A stretch of 64,000 bases of DNA from Pithys albifrons albifrons (GCF_047495875.1 NC_092461.1:92448431-92512430); one strand, 5' to 3'; counted from the first letter of the stretch, positions 11,821-25,180 are shown. Program-made: numbers and translations. Notes: a model not told the origin generated them from the sequence alone.

Positions 11821-14800
11821 CCTTCACATCTGAAGAATTCATTATGCTTTAACTGTTTCTAAAGCTTTTCAATCTAGCAACTTTTTAAAGCTGCTTTTCT
11901 GGTTTTGTTTCCTATTCATCTATTTTCAAGGAAGATGGTAAAGTTGTTCCTATTTATAAGCTTTCGCCTTGTTAAAATGTTTGTATACATATTCTTATAA
12001 GCATTTACTTAATTAAAAAATTACTATTTTTCCATAAAAAGACCGCAAACATACAAATATTGTGCCCACAGTCTGTAAAATTTTGTTTTGGAAAATAATG
12101 TTCGAAACATCTGTGGAGAGACACAAGGAATATAGAGAGCTTAAAATACTGTATTCTAAAAATTAAAAGACCTTGCCAGTAATGAATACTGACAGTATAC
12201 TGAATATGATGATTTTGCAGCTGCATTCTCAGCTGTCCATAATTAGAATGAATAGGACATATATATAGAACAATAACTATTGAGAATCTGTCCCAACATT
12301 GTGCCTCAGCTTCAAATGAACAATATCTACCCTACATGAACTTGTAGAGTATGCATTCAGGCACAAAATTATCATCATAAAAAAAAGGGAAAATTAACAA
12401 CTTAAAGTACATGTTACTTCTTGCTTAACAATGTTATTTACAGTATTTGGAAAGCTAAGGTATTCAATAAATAATACTAAAGTCTAAAATTGCATTTGGT
12501 TGACATTATTCTATAGGCAAAAGAGTTTTCTCCCTCTTCCTCTTGGTAACACTGTTGTATATGTCTTTATTTTAGTAAGTATGAGTAAGACTGATGCCCA
12601 GAACCTGCCGGTATGTGAGTAGGCAACCAAACACCTCAGGTAACTGAGTGGTTACCATGGAGAAAAAGTTAAGGAAACATATGCCTGATTACAAAGGACT
12701 TGATCAAAAGGCTGAGGAAGAAAGTTGTGTAGCACCCTAGAGTACTATCACACTTTGGAGGTCAGGTTTATCTCAGATTATCCGCTCATTTATTTTATGC
12801 TACATAAATGGTCTAAATGGTAAAAATACTCAGCAAGCAACAAGTTTTTGACAAGTTCTGTGACATTATTACCATCATCCTTCCCTACCCCTTAGTTTGA
12901 TTCTTGACTAAGCCACAAGATGAATTTTTGCTGCCAGGAAAAAAAAATCAAACTCTAGGGCTTCCATTATTTTGGTGCTGGAACAAATTTCCAGTAATAA
13001 TGACTCAGTCATTAACCCCTTGCAGCTCATATAGCTGACAGGAAGTTCTTATCTATGGTCAAGTTAATACTGCCAACTTAACTCATACATCTTCAACCAA
13101 ATAATCCCAAGTAATGCATTTTTATATATTTATGTATGTATATATGTCTGCTTACTTATATATTTGACTGTTTAATTTGCTTCAGCTCACAAACCTACTA
13201 AGCATACTTTGTAGCACATTAAATGGCCTGTCCATTATGAAGTTTCTTTTTAATCTTTGTATAACCTTGTAGGCAGATACAAGCTTGTTTTGCCAACATA
13301 TATGTGACTGCATTAGTATCTGGCACCAAATGTGAACAAATAAGCTCTTCAAGAACACTGGAGAGACAAGTTCTGACTTAGTGACTTGCTAATGTGTTCT
13401 CTGGCTTTTGGGTTAGAGTGGCCTCAGGTGTTGTTTACTCAAAAAGTAGAGAACTTGTTCATACCTGCCATCCACACAACACTGTGGCTGTGCTTTACAA
13501 AGCTGCCCACAAACTAATTAACTATTGCCAATGTGACTTTCTTCAGTATTACATTTTATTTTGCTGTACCTCTCTGTTATACTTAGGACATCCTTTGATG
13601 AAGGAGACTCATTCCATCAAGTCTCACTAACATCAGTGATACTGTAGCTCTTTCCTCTGACCAATGCCTTCAGTTCATCCTGTTTGTTTCTCAGAGTGTA
13701 TGTGTTGGTGTACAAGCATTTCAGATAATGCTCCTGTGCTTCCAGGAGCAAGGTAAATATTCCCACAAGCACTTATCATACTCAGGTGATGCCATGCCAA
13801 CCCATTTCTTACCTATTGCAATGCTGTTGGTATCCTCTTCCCCCATGAACTCAGGTTTAAAGCCCTCTCCATCAGTCCCAGCAGCTTCTAGCCAAAGAGG
13901 CAGCTACATGTGCAATCCAGGACTCTGTCTGTTTTCAAGTATGTAAAGCTTTATCTTTCCTTCTCATCTCCTGAAGAGAAAAAGGGCAGTTGCCTGTGCA
14001 AGGATTATTTTGTTTTCAGGTATGTAAAACTTCATTAGAAAGACTCAGATGAAGAAACAGAATCAGAATATCCTTAGTTGGGAGGAATCCACAAGGATCA
14101 TAGAGGTCCAGCTCCTGGCTCTACAGGGGAAAACTCCAAGAACCACACCATCTTTGCAGAAGGAGCATAAAGCAGGTAGAGAAGACCACCAGCATATGCA
14201 GGTTCCAGGATAAACTGATGAAGGAAGCATCTGTAGAAAATAATGGAGCAAACGTTGCTCTAAATGCAGTATTAGATCTTTCTGCATTTTGCATCTTTCT
14301 ATAGGAGACTTCTCTGATTGCTGACTGAAGTGCTAGTGATTGTGGAGGTTTTATCAGTAGTCCAAAAATACATGATAAAGTGTGAAATATGGTCCAGAAA
14401 TATCTGGTGTTCAACATTTTGAGTTATTTGAAAAAGTCTGTTTTGAGTTTCCTGGCTCATGTTCACAAAAAAGCCTGAAGGCAGAGATTGCTGAATCACC
14501 GATATCAGAAGACAAATTTTATTATTATTTTAATCTCAAAAGAGTGGAGACTTTCAGTCACTTAGGCCTGCTTTCAGTATTTGGATCATTGATTTTTAAT
14601 AACTATGATTAGTGATCTCTGGCTTTTTCTTTCCCATGCTCATTTCTTACACTGCTAGTTAAAACATTCTCCATGGAGGACAGGATTTCTCACTTCAGGT
14701 CTAGCTTTTGCTCCATCCTTTCACCACTTTGTAAAAGTTAGTCCAAGTTCATTCTTGGGCACTGGGTCATTGGTTTCAGGTAAAGCTTTTAGAATACACC

Positions 14801-15564
14801 TCAGGGAAAAATCAGACTCACTAGAGCTGTGCTGCACTAAATTAGCACACGTTCCCAATCCATCAAGTCAGGACACCCACCCAGGATTGGCTGAATCAGA
14901 TGGTAGAGGGAATAGTTTTCATGTATCTTTAGGTCTGTAACCCAAACATCTGATTTCTGCATTTGGAGAATGAAGCAGACTGGAGGCACCATCCTTTGTC
15001 AGGACACCACTTACAAAAAGATCTGCTTATTAGCAGGAGGCTTGTGTAACCACTACATCACTTTTTCTTCACTGTTAAAAACGTTCCAGTGACACTTTGA
15101 AGAAAATAAAATCTCCTCAGCTGTGGAGGAGGGGGAAAAGATATGGTCATTGGGTCAATACTCATTTTCTGGGTGCTCATTTGCAATATGACTTACAGAC
15201 AGGCCAAGGCTCTCTCACAGGACCATTTACCATCAGTGCAAATTTTTCCATTTTAAGAAGTTGTTAGTCAGGAAAAAAAAGAAATCCCAAACTGGATGCC
15301 TAAATTATTGTGCAACAAGCATAAAAATATTGTTTTTTTCTGATTGCCACCAATGCAGTATCTCTGCAGGAGTTCTCAGTGTTGATGGCATCATTAAGCA
15401 AAATCAGTGGAAAAACTCAGCACAGAAAGAATTGCAGACTTGAACTGAAATTCTTATATATAGAGTACGATTTTCTTTTGCTGCCACTCATGCCCTACTT
15501 TCAATTTTGTTCTCTATTTTATTTTTGCACAGACATCTTAAAAGCATAAATGGTAGGGGAATCA
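11821..15564. other. AT-rich stretch without recognised genes
   Basis: Only short open frames (at most 98 codons) without domains are present, along with a TA-rich patch near 13,125. I saw no repeat I can name. Confidence 0.35.
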
Positions 15565-15571
15565 GTATCTG
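15565..15571. repeat. Target-site duplication, left copy (GTATCTG)
   Basis: Identical to the seven bases after the LTR end at 16,194-16,200. Confidence 0.65.
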
Positions 15572-16193
15572 TGTCAGGAATTAAAACTGTTGACATTTTG
15601 GTCTGTGTTTTTGCCAATGCCACCTGTGAAAGATTTATCCTTTTCCTGTCAAGTTCTAGGGAACAAAAGCTGATAGAGTGAAAGCTTCACCCTTGAAGAC
15701 AGACTTTGCATAAACTAAAGTTACTTGAGTCTCTCCTATTGGTTGACAGCCTTTGGAGGGGGGGAGAGCAAGGAGGAAGAGAGAGAGTAGCAAGGTCTGC
15801 GACCTCTTCCTGGGGGGTGGTGGCCTCACCTCCCCAGGCAGACATCTCCAGCAAGCTCAATAAAAGGTGAAAGGGCTCGTGCTCTTGGCGTTTGTGTTTT
15901 TTTCCCCAAAAAACGACATCAGGGATGCCTGCTGTCTGCCAATGTCTAGAAGATGTAGCCCCTGCCTCCGGGGGAGTGTTCTGAGTTGGTAAGACAACCT
16001 TACATGAGTAACTCCTTGGTGAGTGGGGTGCTTACACGTTTGGGCTTATTGCTTTAGTCTCCCTCCTTCTCTCACTCCCTTCTCTTTGGGTTCCTGCTAT
16101 TCGGTCACTGCTGTTAATAAAGACACTGTTTTCGGAACTCTCTACGGTGCTCAGCCTCACTTTTCCAGCAACTGTATAACCCACCCTATTACA
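15572..16193 (+). mobile_element. Solo retroviral LTR with flanking direct repeat
   Basis: The element starts TGTCAGG and ends CTATTACA, the TG...CA signature. The seven bases GTATCTG flank it directly on both sides (15,565-15,571 and 16,194-16,200). It contains an AATAAAAGG motif near 15,860 and an AATAAA near 16,116, as expected of promoter and poly(A) elements of an LTR. No gag, pol or env frames adjoin it, so it is a solo LTR. A 7-bp duplication is longer than the usual 4-6, so one base may match by chance. The LTR family is not assigned. Confidence 0.7.
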
Positions 16194-16200
16194 GTATCTG
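16194..16200. repeat. Target-site duplication, right copy (GTATCTG)
   Basis: Identical to the seven bases before the LTR start at 15,565-15,571. Confidence 0.65.
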
Positions 16201-16352
16201 TTATCAATACACAGAGTTTTATTATTTTTTGAATGTAAAAACGCTAGTACATTTTAGTAGCTTTGTGTGATTAACTCAGATCTGTGAATAGCACCTTCCA
16301 GTTATACAGTAGTAACTGGATTACTTTGGAATTTTGTGTATTTTGCTCTTAA

Positions 16353-16614
16353 GCTGAAGAAAGGAAAACAGCTGACTGTCTTACAAGAAGAGAGTTTAAA
16401 ACTGAGTAGGATGAGAAATGTGGAAAAGTTAGAAACTGGAAATTCTCTCATGTCCCAAAGAGAAGAGAGCAATGAACCAGCCATGGTTCACGGCAGAATA
16501 CAAAGTGAAACACTTCAGAGAATCCTAATGACTGAATCCAGAGAAACCATTACCATAAGTAATGCACCAGCACTTGCTCTGCCGGGGTTGAAGAACCACC
16601 ATTCATGGTACTAA
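16353..16614 (+). CDS. Weak candidate exon, unrecognised
   Basis: After a possible acceptor (TATTTTGCTCTTAAG) a charged, protein-like frame runs to TAA, with a low-complexity, Ser/Glu-rich composition. There is no recognisable domain, no clear poly(A) signal nearby and no partner exon. It lies just right of the solo LTR. Chance is quite possible. Confidence 0.15.
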
Positions 16615-19600
16615 AGGACAGGCTGCTGTTTCTTCTGAAAAGGACTGTTAAGATTTAACACTGCAAGCACAGCTGAAAGCAAAGAAGAGGTACAGAATCT
16701 GACAGCTATGACATCAAAAAGACTTGTGTACTTGTATGTCTGAGACAAATAATATTATATCTTAAAAGGTTAAGTTAGGAAACAATGTTTTAGCTATACC
16801 TTTCAGGCCATCAGATCAGCTGAAACAAATCAGAAGGAAAAAATGAGTGCAGCACAGCATTAATGTGCTGTCAGTGCCCAATAACAGATATACTACTTAC
16901 TGAGCTGTGGTTCTGTTGTCATTGTCTGGCAGCAAGATAATTTGTTTTAATGACCTTCTGCCATCATGTGAAAGCAATAGCTCTTTTGATTGGATGTGCG
17001 GTAAAATTAAAGGCTAATTGGTATTCCACTGACAATATACAGTAGGTGCCTCATTGTGCTGCTGACAAGATCTGATGGATGCTGCTTCAGGTTCAAAGGA
17101 AATTGGTTTGATAGGAAAAAATCCCCGGCAGTGCCAGGTTTCATGTTATCTACCAGTGTTCTATTTCACAAGAGATATTATACCATCCAACCTTAATACA
17201 TACCAGGCAGAAAAAAACGTAATGACAATAATCCTAAATATTACTGCGGCATCTGTCCCCTGTATGAGGTTCCTGTTGTGTCACAGTTTTTAAACAAGTG
17301 CACCTAAAAGCAGCAACAATTTAACAAGAGTGAGGACATCAGCATAACAAGAGGTCCTGAACAGCAGAGCTCAGCTGCTGGGTATCTAAAAACCCTGTAT
17401 GTGCTAAGTAGTTGCAGAAGTGTAGCTTATCTAAAGTGTTAAAAGTGCTACATGCAGTTTTAGAGCTTGTCTACTTAATGTATAGTTAGTACAACACACT
17501 ATCTATACTGCAGAACGTAAACAAGCAACCGAGGCATGTCCCAAGACCTCCCCAACACACACACGGCTCGCTCTTTCCAGAAAGCGCCTGACAGAAATAC
17601 AGCAGTACTTTTAACGTATAGATTATGCAGTTAATGTCTCCATCTGTGATCCAGGCGTTGTGTCAGGACAGGTATACTTCAAATATTACCTTAATGGCAG
17701 CCATAAAAGCTTTACTCATCAAAATTTAAGCTTACATTACTCATTAAAGACAGTCTTTTAAAATGTCATGGGAAGACTAGATTCAGATTGAAGAATGTAA
17801 ATAAGTAGGCTTAGACTCTGAGATGCTAAGTATTCATTAGCTGCAGTGATTTCAAAGGCATTCAAGTTTGAACATTCTGATGTTAAACTTGGGTTTAGAA
17901 AGACAACTTTTTAAACATGTGCCTTGCAATTATCTTCTGTATCCAGGAGAGAATGTAAAATACAGCAAAAACTGACGGACTCATACACACTTTTTTAATC
18001 CAGCTTTCAACTGCCCTAGCTTTCCAAAGTAATATGAATTCCAGAAATTTATTCCAACTGCTCATTAAGCAGCTATGGCTTCCACTATTACAATTCATTT
18101 TGAAAATGCACAAACTAAAGTGGCGTCATTCTTCTACTAGGACAAGGCAACTCAGGGGGCAAACCAGGAGCAGGCTGTGTCAAAGGGAAAGGTGGCCAGC
18201 CATAAATCCAGTCCAAATAAAAGAGCCACAGCAGAGGTCATCCTGGTGCAACATTCCTTTTACAGCACACAGCACCTAAAACTGCAGAGAATATGCTGCT
18301 ACCAAAACCATCATTCTTCAGCATGAATTTTCTTGGTGCAAGTGAATGTTGCATTGTTGGTTCGGGTAAAGAAGTGAAGGCAATGACTGTCAAAAAGCCC
18401 AGTGCTACCCCAGTAAGATTTGCAGCCCACCTCTGCTGACTGAGTCAGGTCACTTAAGATTCAGGGTTCTATTTATGCAATCAAACATGGAAAAAAAGGA
18501 ATAAACAAAGGAGGAAACTATCGCTTCTGTGTTTTTCAAATATAACTTTTTCTAATTAAGCATAAAGTTGTTGAAGAAAGAATTGCTATCCCTGTGTTTT
18601 AGACACACATTAAACATGTATGTTCTGTGATGCAGCTTTGGCAATTTTTAGAAGTAAATAAAACTTCCAAGTTCCAGATGATGAAATGTACTCAGATGCT
18701 TTAACTATTATATTCCTATGTCACAAAGCAACAGCATCTTCATCCTGGGATACCTTGTAATTATGTTGTAAATTCTTCTGTGAAGATACATAATAACTTA
18801 TGCTACCTAAAATGAATAAATGCCACACATGAATAAATGCTGTTATTCTCTTCCTTCAGCATCTTACAGTCAATACCATCCAAAAGAATGTATAAAATTA
18901 CTGCATATTATTGTATTGTGTATATTGTGTGTACATATATATGGCCTTGCTATATAACAAAGTGCATTGTTCTACAATTCTGAATAGGCTTCTCTGGAGT
19001 GTTTCTCCTTCCTTTTTTTTCCCACCCCCTGACTAGTTTTCTCTATATTCTTTTCTAGTATACTTTGCTGCTGCTTACACTCATTTCCTTCCTGAAAACT
19101 CAGACTTTTTCTGTCTAGACCTAATACCACCACAATACCCAACAACAATAATTACTAGAGGATACCAAATCTTGTTGCCCTGTAGAGGTCAGGATGCCAG
19201 TAGTGAGGCTATGTTTTCTCAGTAGGTGAGAATAGCACACACACACAGATACACAGACAAAAACCAGAGTCCTCACACAATCACCAACAGCACCAGCACC
19301 CACATCCTGTTCCCATCTGGCTGATTAGAATGAAAGCCTGCGAGCAAGGAACACATACATACATACAATACTCCAGCTGCTGTTCTTAGACACTCCATCT
19401 GTTCAGTAAGTGGCTGCTGGATCTTCTGGTGTCTCCATTGCTGGCACTTGGACACACTGAGGCCCGCATCCCCACACAGGTTGCTGGATCCCAGACCCCC
19501 TGGAGCATGTGCACACACTGACACACACCTCCTGACTCTCTCTGGTAACCTGCCTTAGTCAATCTATATCCAGCCTCTGAATCCTCTGGTCTGAGAGTTG

Positions 19601-20745
19601 CCTCACATACAAAGGCACACACAAACAGGCTCTCTCACATTTGGTTCCCTGACCCCAGGGGTCCTTCCAACAGCTGGCTTAGAGCTCCTGGTCCCTCCCA
19701 TAGACCACACTCAGGGTTCTCTGGTCTCCCCAGTACGCAGCTCAGCCTCCAGTTCTTGACTCCCAAGCCTGTTATCCTACTAGCCTGCTAGTCCAGCTTC
19801 ATGCTCATTAGTAATTACACACACTGATGTACGCACCCACATAAGACACATACACTCTAGTCTTTACAGTTGCTGCCACTCCAGACACATGGATACTTAC
19901 GAAGCTTAGGCATCTGTCCTGTTGCTGGCACTTAGACCTACTCACACTCGTCTTTCCAGCTACTGGTAACACAGAAGCATGACCCCTATGACCTTTGGTC
20001 CCCTTTCCAGACACTAGTATTTGGCAGTCTGTCCACAAACAGACAGACACGAAAACAGTTACAAATGGAGTTCAGCAACGATGTTGGAAAAGCAGCACTG
20101 AACACATACAAGGCACATCCAGGTACTTAACAGGACCCATGCAACTGGCCCTTACTATTACCTCTTTCCTATGTTTTTACATTTGTTCCTCCTCAAATTG
20201 CCTTGATTCTCCTTTTCCCTACCTTAAGTCTTTCTCCTAGAAAAACATAAGTCTTGTACAATCCTAAGGATTTCTGTCCCTGCACCCCATAATGACTTCA
20301 ATGTCTCTCTCAGGATGATATGGTATCTCTAGTAACCCAGAGAGCCTCTTCCGTTAACTAGTCTGGCGAGTTTCACACTTGGTCCTGAGACTGATCCTTC
20401 TCCTTTGACAGTCCCAAATCCCTAATTAGGGTGTTTTTTCCTGATGTTTTCCTAGGGATTCGGTCACTGGAGTTTCACCTCCCATCACTGCACCTCTGTG
20501 CTAAGGCAACAAGCCTCTGATCACACCATGCACAGCTTACACTACTATACTTTTCTGTGTTTTTGCTACAGTATCAAGCACAGCTTAAAAATTTACAAAT
20601 TATTTTCAATATTGATATTCTACATGCATCATAAGCATCAAAGAACACAAAAATACAAACAAAATTACTGAACACAAGAACCGCAATAGACCCAAACTGT
20701 AAAGCTTTTGGTTTATACGTACCTGTGTTCACATGATCACATCCC
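16615..20745. other. AT-rich stretch, then a CA/CT-rich patch
   Basis: From 16,615 to about 19,200 I see no gene or nameable repeat. From about 19,200 to 20,050 the composition shifts to C- and A-rich with scattered CACACA runs. The phrase TTGCTGGCACTT occurs twice (about 19,439 and 19,922), suggesting a degenerate satellite or an old retroviral piece. Open frames there on the minus strand come from this composition. Confidence 0.35.
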
Positions 20746-20750
20746 TAGGG
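20746..20750. repeat. Target-site duplication, left copy (TAGGG)
   Basis: Matches 21,322-21,326 on the other side of the LTR. Confidence 0.8.
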
Positions 20751-21321
20751 TGTAGTGGTTTTAGCTAGGCCTCCAATAGTCAGGCACAGAGAATCTATGT
20801 GGATTGGGAGACAGCTCTCACCTGACCAGGTAACCAAGGAAGTATTTCATACCAGATGACACAAACTTAAGATATGTGTACAGCAGTGGGAGGTGTTAGG
20901 TCAGTTCCATCATGGCTGAACTAAGAGGAGAACGTCTGGCAGCTCCTCTACTGTGCTAGGCCCTGCTCTGGCTGCTCCTGCTTGCATTTTGTTTGAGCTT
21001 TTGTTGTTATACTTTCTCTTTCTTGCAGAGTGTCTTTTAGAGTGCTTATGAATCTAGAGTAATGGACTTTGTATTAATTCGGGAGTGGGAAGTTATTTCT
21101 TGTTATATATGTAAAACTTGTGTAAGTGTGTGTTATATTGTAGTTTCCTCTTAATTTTCTCTTTTCTGTATAAATACATGTAGTTAGTTTCAGCATAAAC
21201 CTGGTTTTGAGGGGGTTTTTTTCCTCTCCCTCTTCTTTTTCCCTTAGCTGGTTGCAGGGGGAGGAAGAACACTTTCACTCTGGCTCGGACAGCTGGCGTT
21301 TTGCCAGCTCATCCCAAGACA
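20751..21321 (+). mobile_element. Solo ERVL-like LTR with 5-bp target duplication
   Basis: It starts TGTAGTGGTTTTAGC and ends GCTCATCCCAAGACA, closely following an avian ERVL LTR type, including the segment AAGTATTTCATACCAGATGA and the terminal segment GGACAGCTGGCGTTTTGCC. TAGGG flanks it on both sides (20,746-20,750 and 21,322-21,326); five bases is the usual duplication for ERVL. No internal retroviral genes adjoin, so it is a solo LTR left by recombination. Confidence 0.85.
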
Positions 21322-21326
21322 TAGGG
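21322..21326. repeat. Target-site duplication, right copy (TAGGG)
   Basis: Matches 20,746-20,750. Confidence 0.8.
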
Positions 21327-22375
21327 AATTTTTCCAATGACTTCAATAACTGATGGTTCAGGCTAAAGGCAAAAGATGCTCTGTAGAGAAAAATAGCATA
21401 ACTTTAATATTTTATTTCTATTCTTCAGCATTTTAATCATCTTAAGGCTCAATTTTTTAGAAATTATTTGCAAGCAGGTCTAAATTGAAACATTGTGACT
21501 ATAGCCATGGTTTGTAAGAAAATGATCCACCTTGGAAGTCAGTGCTTCCCCAGACATCTGTGCAGCTAAGCACAGCACAAAAGGATCTAATGCTCTTGCT
21601 GTGCAGCTTCTACATAATTATTTCTTCTGTTAAAACCTGTTTCAGAGAGGTCTTTAGAAAAGAATTTGTTGACATAAGAACGCGCCACTGAAGAAGAAGG
21701 TCCTGTAGATTCTTATGTAAGGGCTTCTGTACTGCTTGTTAGTATCTCTGTTGAAGAACACATACTTATAAATGTTTTGTTACTTAAGAAACAACTATTC
21801 TGTTCATATGCTAATTAAAAAACCCAAACCTCCAGAGCTCAACTTGTAGGATGCTAAAATTCTGCAGCCACTCAGCAGATACAGCCAGTAATACTATTTT
21901 TCTTCAGACAGAACTCTAAATATTTTGAAACAATCATAGAACATAGACAAAAACTAAGGCATTGCTAAAATAAAATGTATCTTTAGGACTTAGAATATAA
22001 TAACATCAAATACACAATTGCTAACTAGTTCAGTATGGTATTGCAGAGAGGAACTTTTTGGAACAGTAACAGAAGGAATTGCTGATTCAGGGATTTCTTT
22101 ACAATTGTGAAATGCTGTTAATAGAATAAAAGGATTACTGGGCATTTTAAAGAAAAATAAGGGTTTGTATGAGGTTACACCTGTCCAGAAATTGTGTTTA
22201 AAACAAATTTTTGTTTTTTAACTTTCAGAGTTTTATTTTATAAAACATTTAATATTTCTAATCACATAGCTGTTCTCATTGAAAAGGTAAAAGGCAAGAA
22301 AACATACAACGTTCCAAATCTCAAGTAACTTTCAGAGGTAGAAGCTTAGAAGGATCACAGAAGAGTGGTCCTCAG
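21327..22375. other. AT-rich stretch, nothing recognised
   Basis: No open frame of note and no repeat that can be named. Confidence 0.4.
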
Positions 22376-22500
22376 CACCATCCTCAGGGCCACTTCCCTG
22401 CACACTTCCTCATCATCATCTCTGTTAAGTGCATGGTCACCATCCTCAGGGCCACTTCCCTGCACACTTCCTCATCATCATCTCTGTTAAGTGCATGGTC
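22376..22500. repeat. Perfect 62-bp tandem duplication
   Basis: A 62-base unit beginning CACCATCCTCAGGGCC occurs twice in a row without a mismatch (22,376-22,437 and 22,438-22,499). The identity implies a recent duplication or an assembly artefact. Confidence 0.9.
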
Positions 22501-24480
22501 TTGGGCTCATTCAACACAGCTGTGATAAAGCCATGCAAAGAGACTAAACTGCACAAACAGCCAGCTCCTTACTGTTTCCAAACCACTGCATTTTAAACAT
22601 TTGCACTGACACATACGCAGCAAAGCAGTCAAGACATTTTTGGGCAACACCAGTCACAGCAGTTAAGCAGGTGGTATTATTTTGTAAACTTTTTCACTTC
22701 CACCCTGCTTTTCCTCATCCATCTCTTTCCCATGCTGAAAAGGCTTTCACCTTCTGCAAAGCCCTTCTGAACAGCAAAAAAAGTAACCAAAAATCCCAAC
22801 AAAGACTGTCTTTTCAATTCCAAACATATCCTTTCTGGAACAGAGGCCTGGAGCTACATGCTGCTGTTAAGCTGCAGTCCCATGATGGATTAAAACAGAA
22901 ATCAAACTGCTTCCTGGTTTGCTCTCTGCTGACTCTCTAAATAATGTACCTCATTTGTCCACAGGTTGAAAGATTTTTATACATTCATTAAACCATCCAC
23001 AAGGGTCACCAAGACCTTTGTTTTATCCGATTGCAGCTGCTCCAGGGCTCATGGCTCGATATGCATTGAGACTAAGACAGTGACTAACAGAAAAGGCAAA
23101 AATTACTAAAGTGCTTTAGTTTTACCATGAGATAAACTTACTGAGATCAATTCAGGTACCCAGAACAGACCTGACATCAAGTTTTACTGCAAATAAGTTT
23201 TTTAGGTCATTTATTTTTACCAGCATGGTTCTTTTTGCCTAGCTGATGTGTGTTACCTACTCAAATTAAACTAAAATAAGAAAATAGAGAGCATCTTAGC
23301 ACTGAAAACCAGTTCTGCACAACCTAAGCTCTGACATTTAGGTCTGTTAAGTGACCTTGACAAGATGGGAGAGGAAACTGTCAATTTGACACAACGAAAC
23401 AGAGACAGTGGATGCATTCAAGAGACTAGAAAAACAGGCTCACTCATTTAGCAGCTGTAATTTCAAAAGATTAAAAAAAATTTACTCCGATCAAATACCT
23501 AACATTAGCATCTTAGGCATAAAGGTTGTGATTCTGAAATATTACTAAGGCAGCTGGTAAATAGCCATGGGAAAATGAATTGTGATTAAAAAACCCCCAC
23601 CCACTCCTGCATTTTACAGGCTTCCTCTCTTCCTCTGGGGGCAGGGGTGGGGAAAGAGTGAGGTTGAGGGACACAGAGTTTTTTTTCAATGCTTCAAAAG
23701 TGACTGCACAGAACAAACCCCTAAACTTCTGACCTGTTGCTCTGTTTGTGGAGTTATTCACAATGTATATTTCCCTTCTGTCCTTCAGCTGGCTGAACTC
23801 ACAAAGAGGTTTAAGTGACTCAGAGCTGGAGCTATTAGGCATCAAAAAGATAGATCTGTCACCTCATGACTGGCAGGCAAGGTGGTGCTGTCCAGATCAC
23901 AGACAGCACAAGGAGAAAGATGGCTGAGAATGGTTTGGATAAGTTTAAGTCACTGGCATAACATTCAGGAGTCATTGGCAAAGCCAGATCCCAAGGGCAG
24001 GATTCAGTGCTGCTTTCACACTCTAGCAAGCTGAAAAACCTTGGCAACCAATTACACGAGAGCCAAATTCCAAAGCCAGCTGGGATGGGTAAGCACAACT
24101 GCACCCACTTTACTAGCAATATTAATCAGGTCATGGGAAAATGTAAAACTCTGGAAATGGTGGAGGAATAAAGAGGAAATGTAAGAGAGCCTGTGCCAGG
24201 GATACAGTAGTGAAGGGCTCAAGACAAGGTAAGAAAAGTGGTACAGTAAAGCAACATTCAAAAGATACAGAAGAAAGCAACAAGCTTTTAGTAAGTTTCA
24301 AGCTTCTCTCCGAGGTGATCTCAGTCCTTTCTTACTGTGCCTTGGTCCACTCGTGCACAGAGGACAGTTTTCTTCTGCCAGATCATTAATTGTAATGACA
24401 GGCTCGACCAAGGAGCCCTCACTGCAATGGCCTCGTGGATGCCACCAAAACTCAGCGTCGTCTGCCATTTACCCGCACCC
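22501..24480. other. Intergenic stretch upstream of the SLC39A6 promoter
   Basis: No exon of ELP2, the usual divergent neighbour of SLC39A6 in mammals, could be found on the minus strand. Short open frames show no domain. GC content rises toward the right. Confidence 0.4.
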
Positions 24481-24749
24481 CTCGTTCACAACCGGTCAGC
24501 CCACTTCCAGCCCTTGCTTGCCTACACACGTACTCTGTGAGACTGGGAGTCCTCGTCCAAAACCCTTCCCAAGCCTCCAAGGGATGCTGCCACACCCAGC
24601 AGCATCACCCACCCCGCCGCTGCCAGTGCAGAACAACTCGTGTTCCCTGGTAAGAACCTCTCTGACTCTCATCCTTTCAACACGCTGGGGAGTATTCACA
24701 CCTCCCAAACAACACATTTCAGTGCTGTCGGAATTAAGGACCCTCTCGG

Positions 24750-25180
24750 GATTCAGCCTTCCTCCCGGGCCACCTCCTGCTCGCTGCTGCCCCTGTCCCG
24801 ATGTGTCCTTTCCCGGTTGGCACGGCTCCTCCCGGTCTGTGCTGGGCTGGCGCGGCCGGAGCAGCTCCCACGGGATCCTGGGGCGGCTCCCGCCGCGTGG
24901 GGGCCGCGTTGCCGCCGCCGCCACGTGACTCCCGCCCCTCTCCGCCGCTGGAGCGGCGCGTGACGGCCGCCGTACCCGGAAAAGGAAGGGAAGGGGAGGG
25001 AAGGGGCGCGGCGCGGCTGGCGTGGACAGGGCTCAGCCCGTCCTGGCGGCGGGAGAGGTAACCTCTGTCTTCTCTTCCCCCTTCCCCTCCCCGTCCCTCC
25101 TTTCCGGGCTCGGGCAGCGCAGGGCGGCAGCGGGGGCCGTGAGCGCGGCTCCTGCGGTTCACGGAGCCACAGAGCGGGCA
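24750..25180 (+). promoter_or_regulatory. SLC39A6: CpG island, likely SLC39A6 promoter and untranslated exon 1
   Basis: The region is GC-rich and dense in CpG, in sharp contrast to the AT-rich surroundings, and holds GC-box-like strings. A good donor (GAGAG followed by GTAACC, exon end about 25,057) could close an untranslated first exon that joins the acceptor at 26,255-26,256. No TATA box is evident, as usual for a housekeeping-type promoter. The start point cannot be placed from sequence alone. Open frames here on both strands follow from the low stop frequency of GC-rich DNA. Confidence 0.7.
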
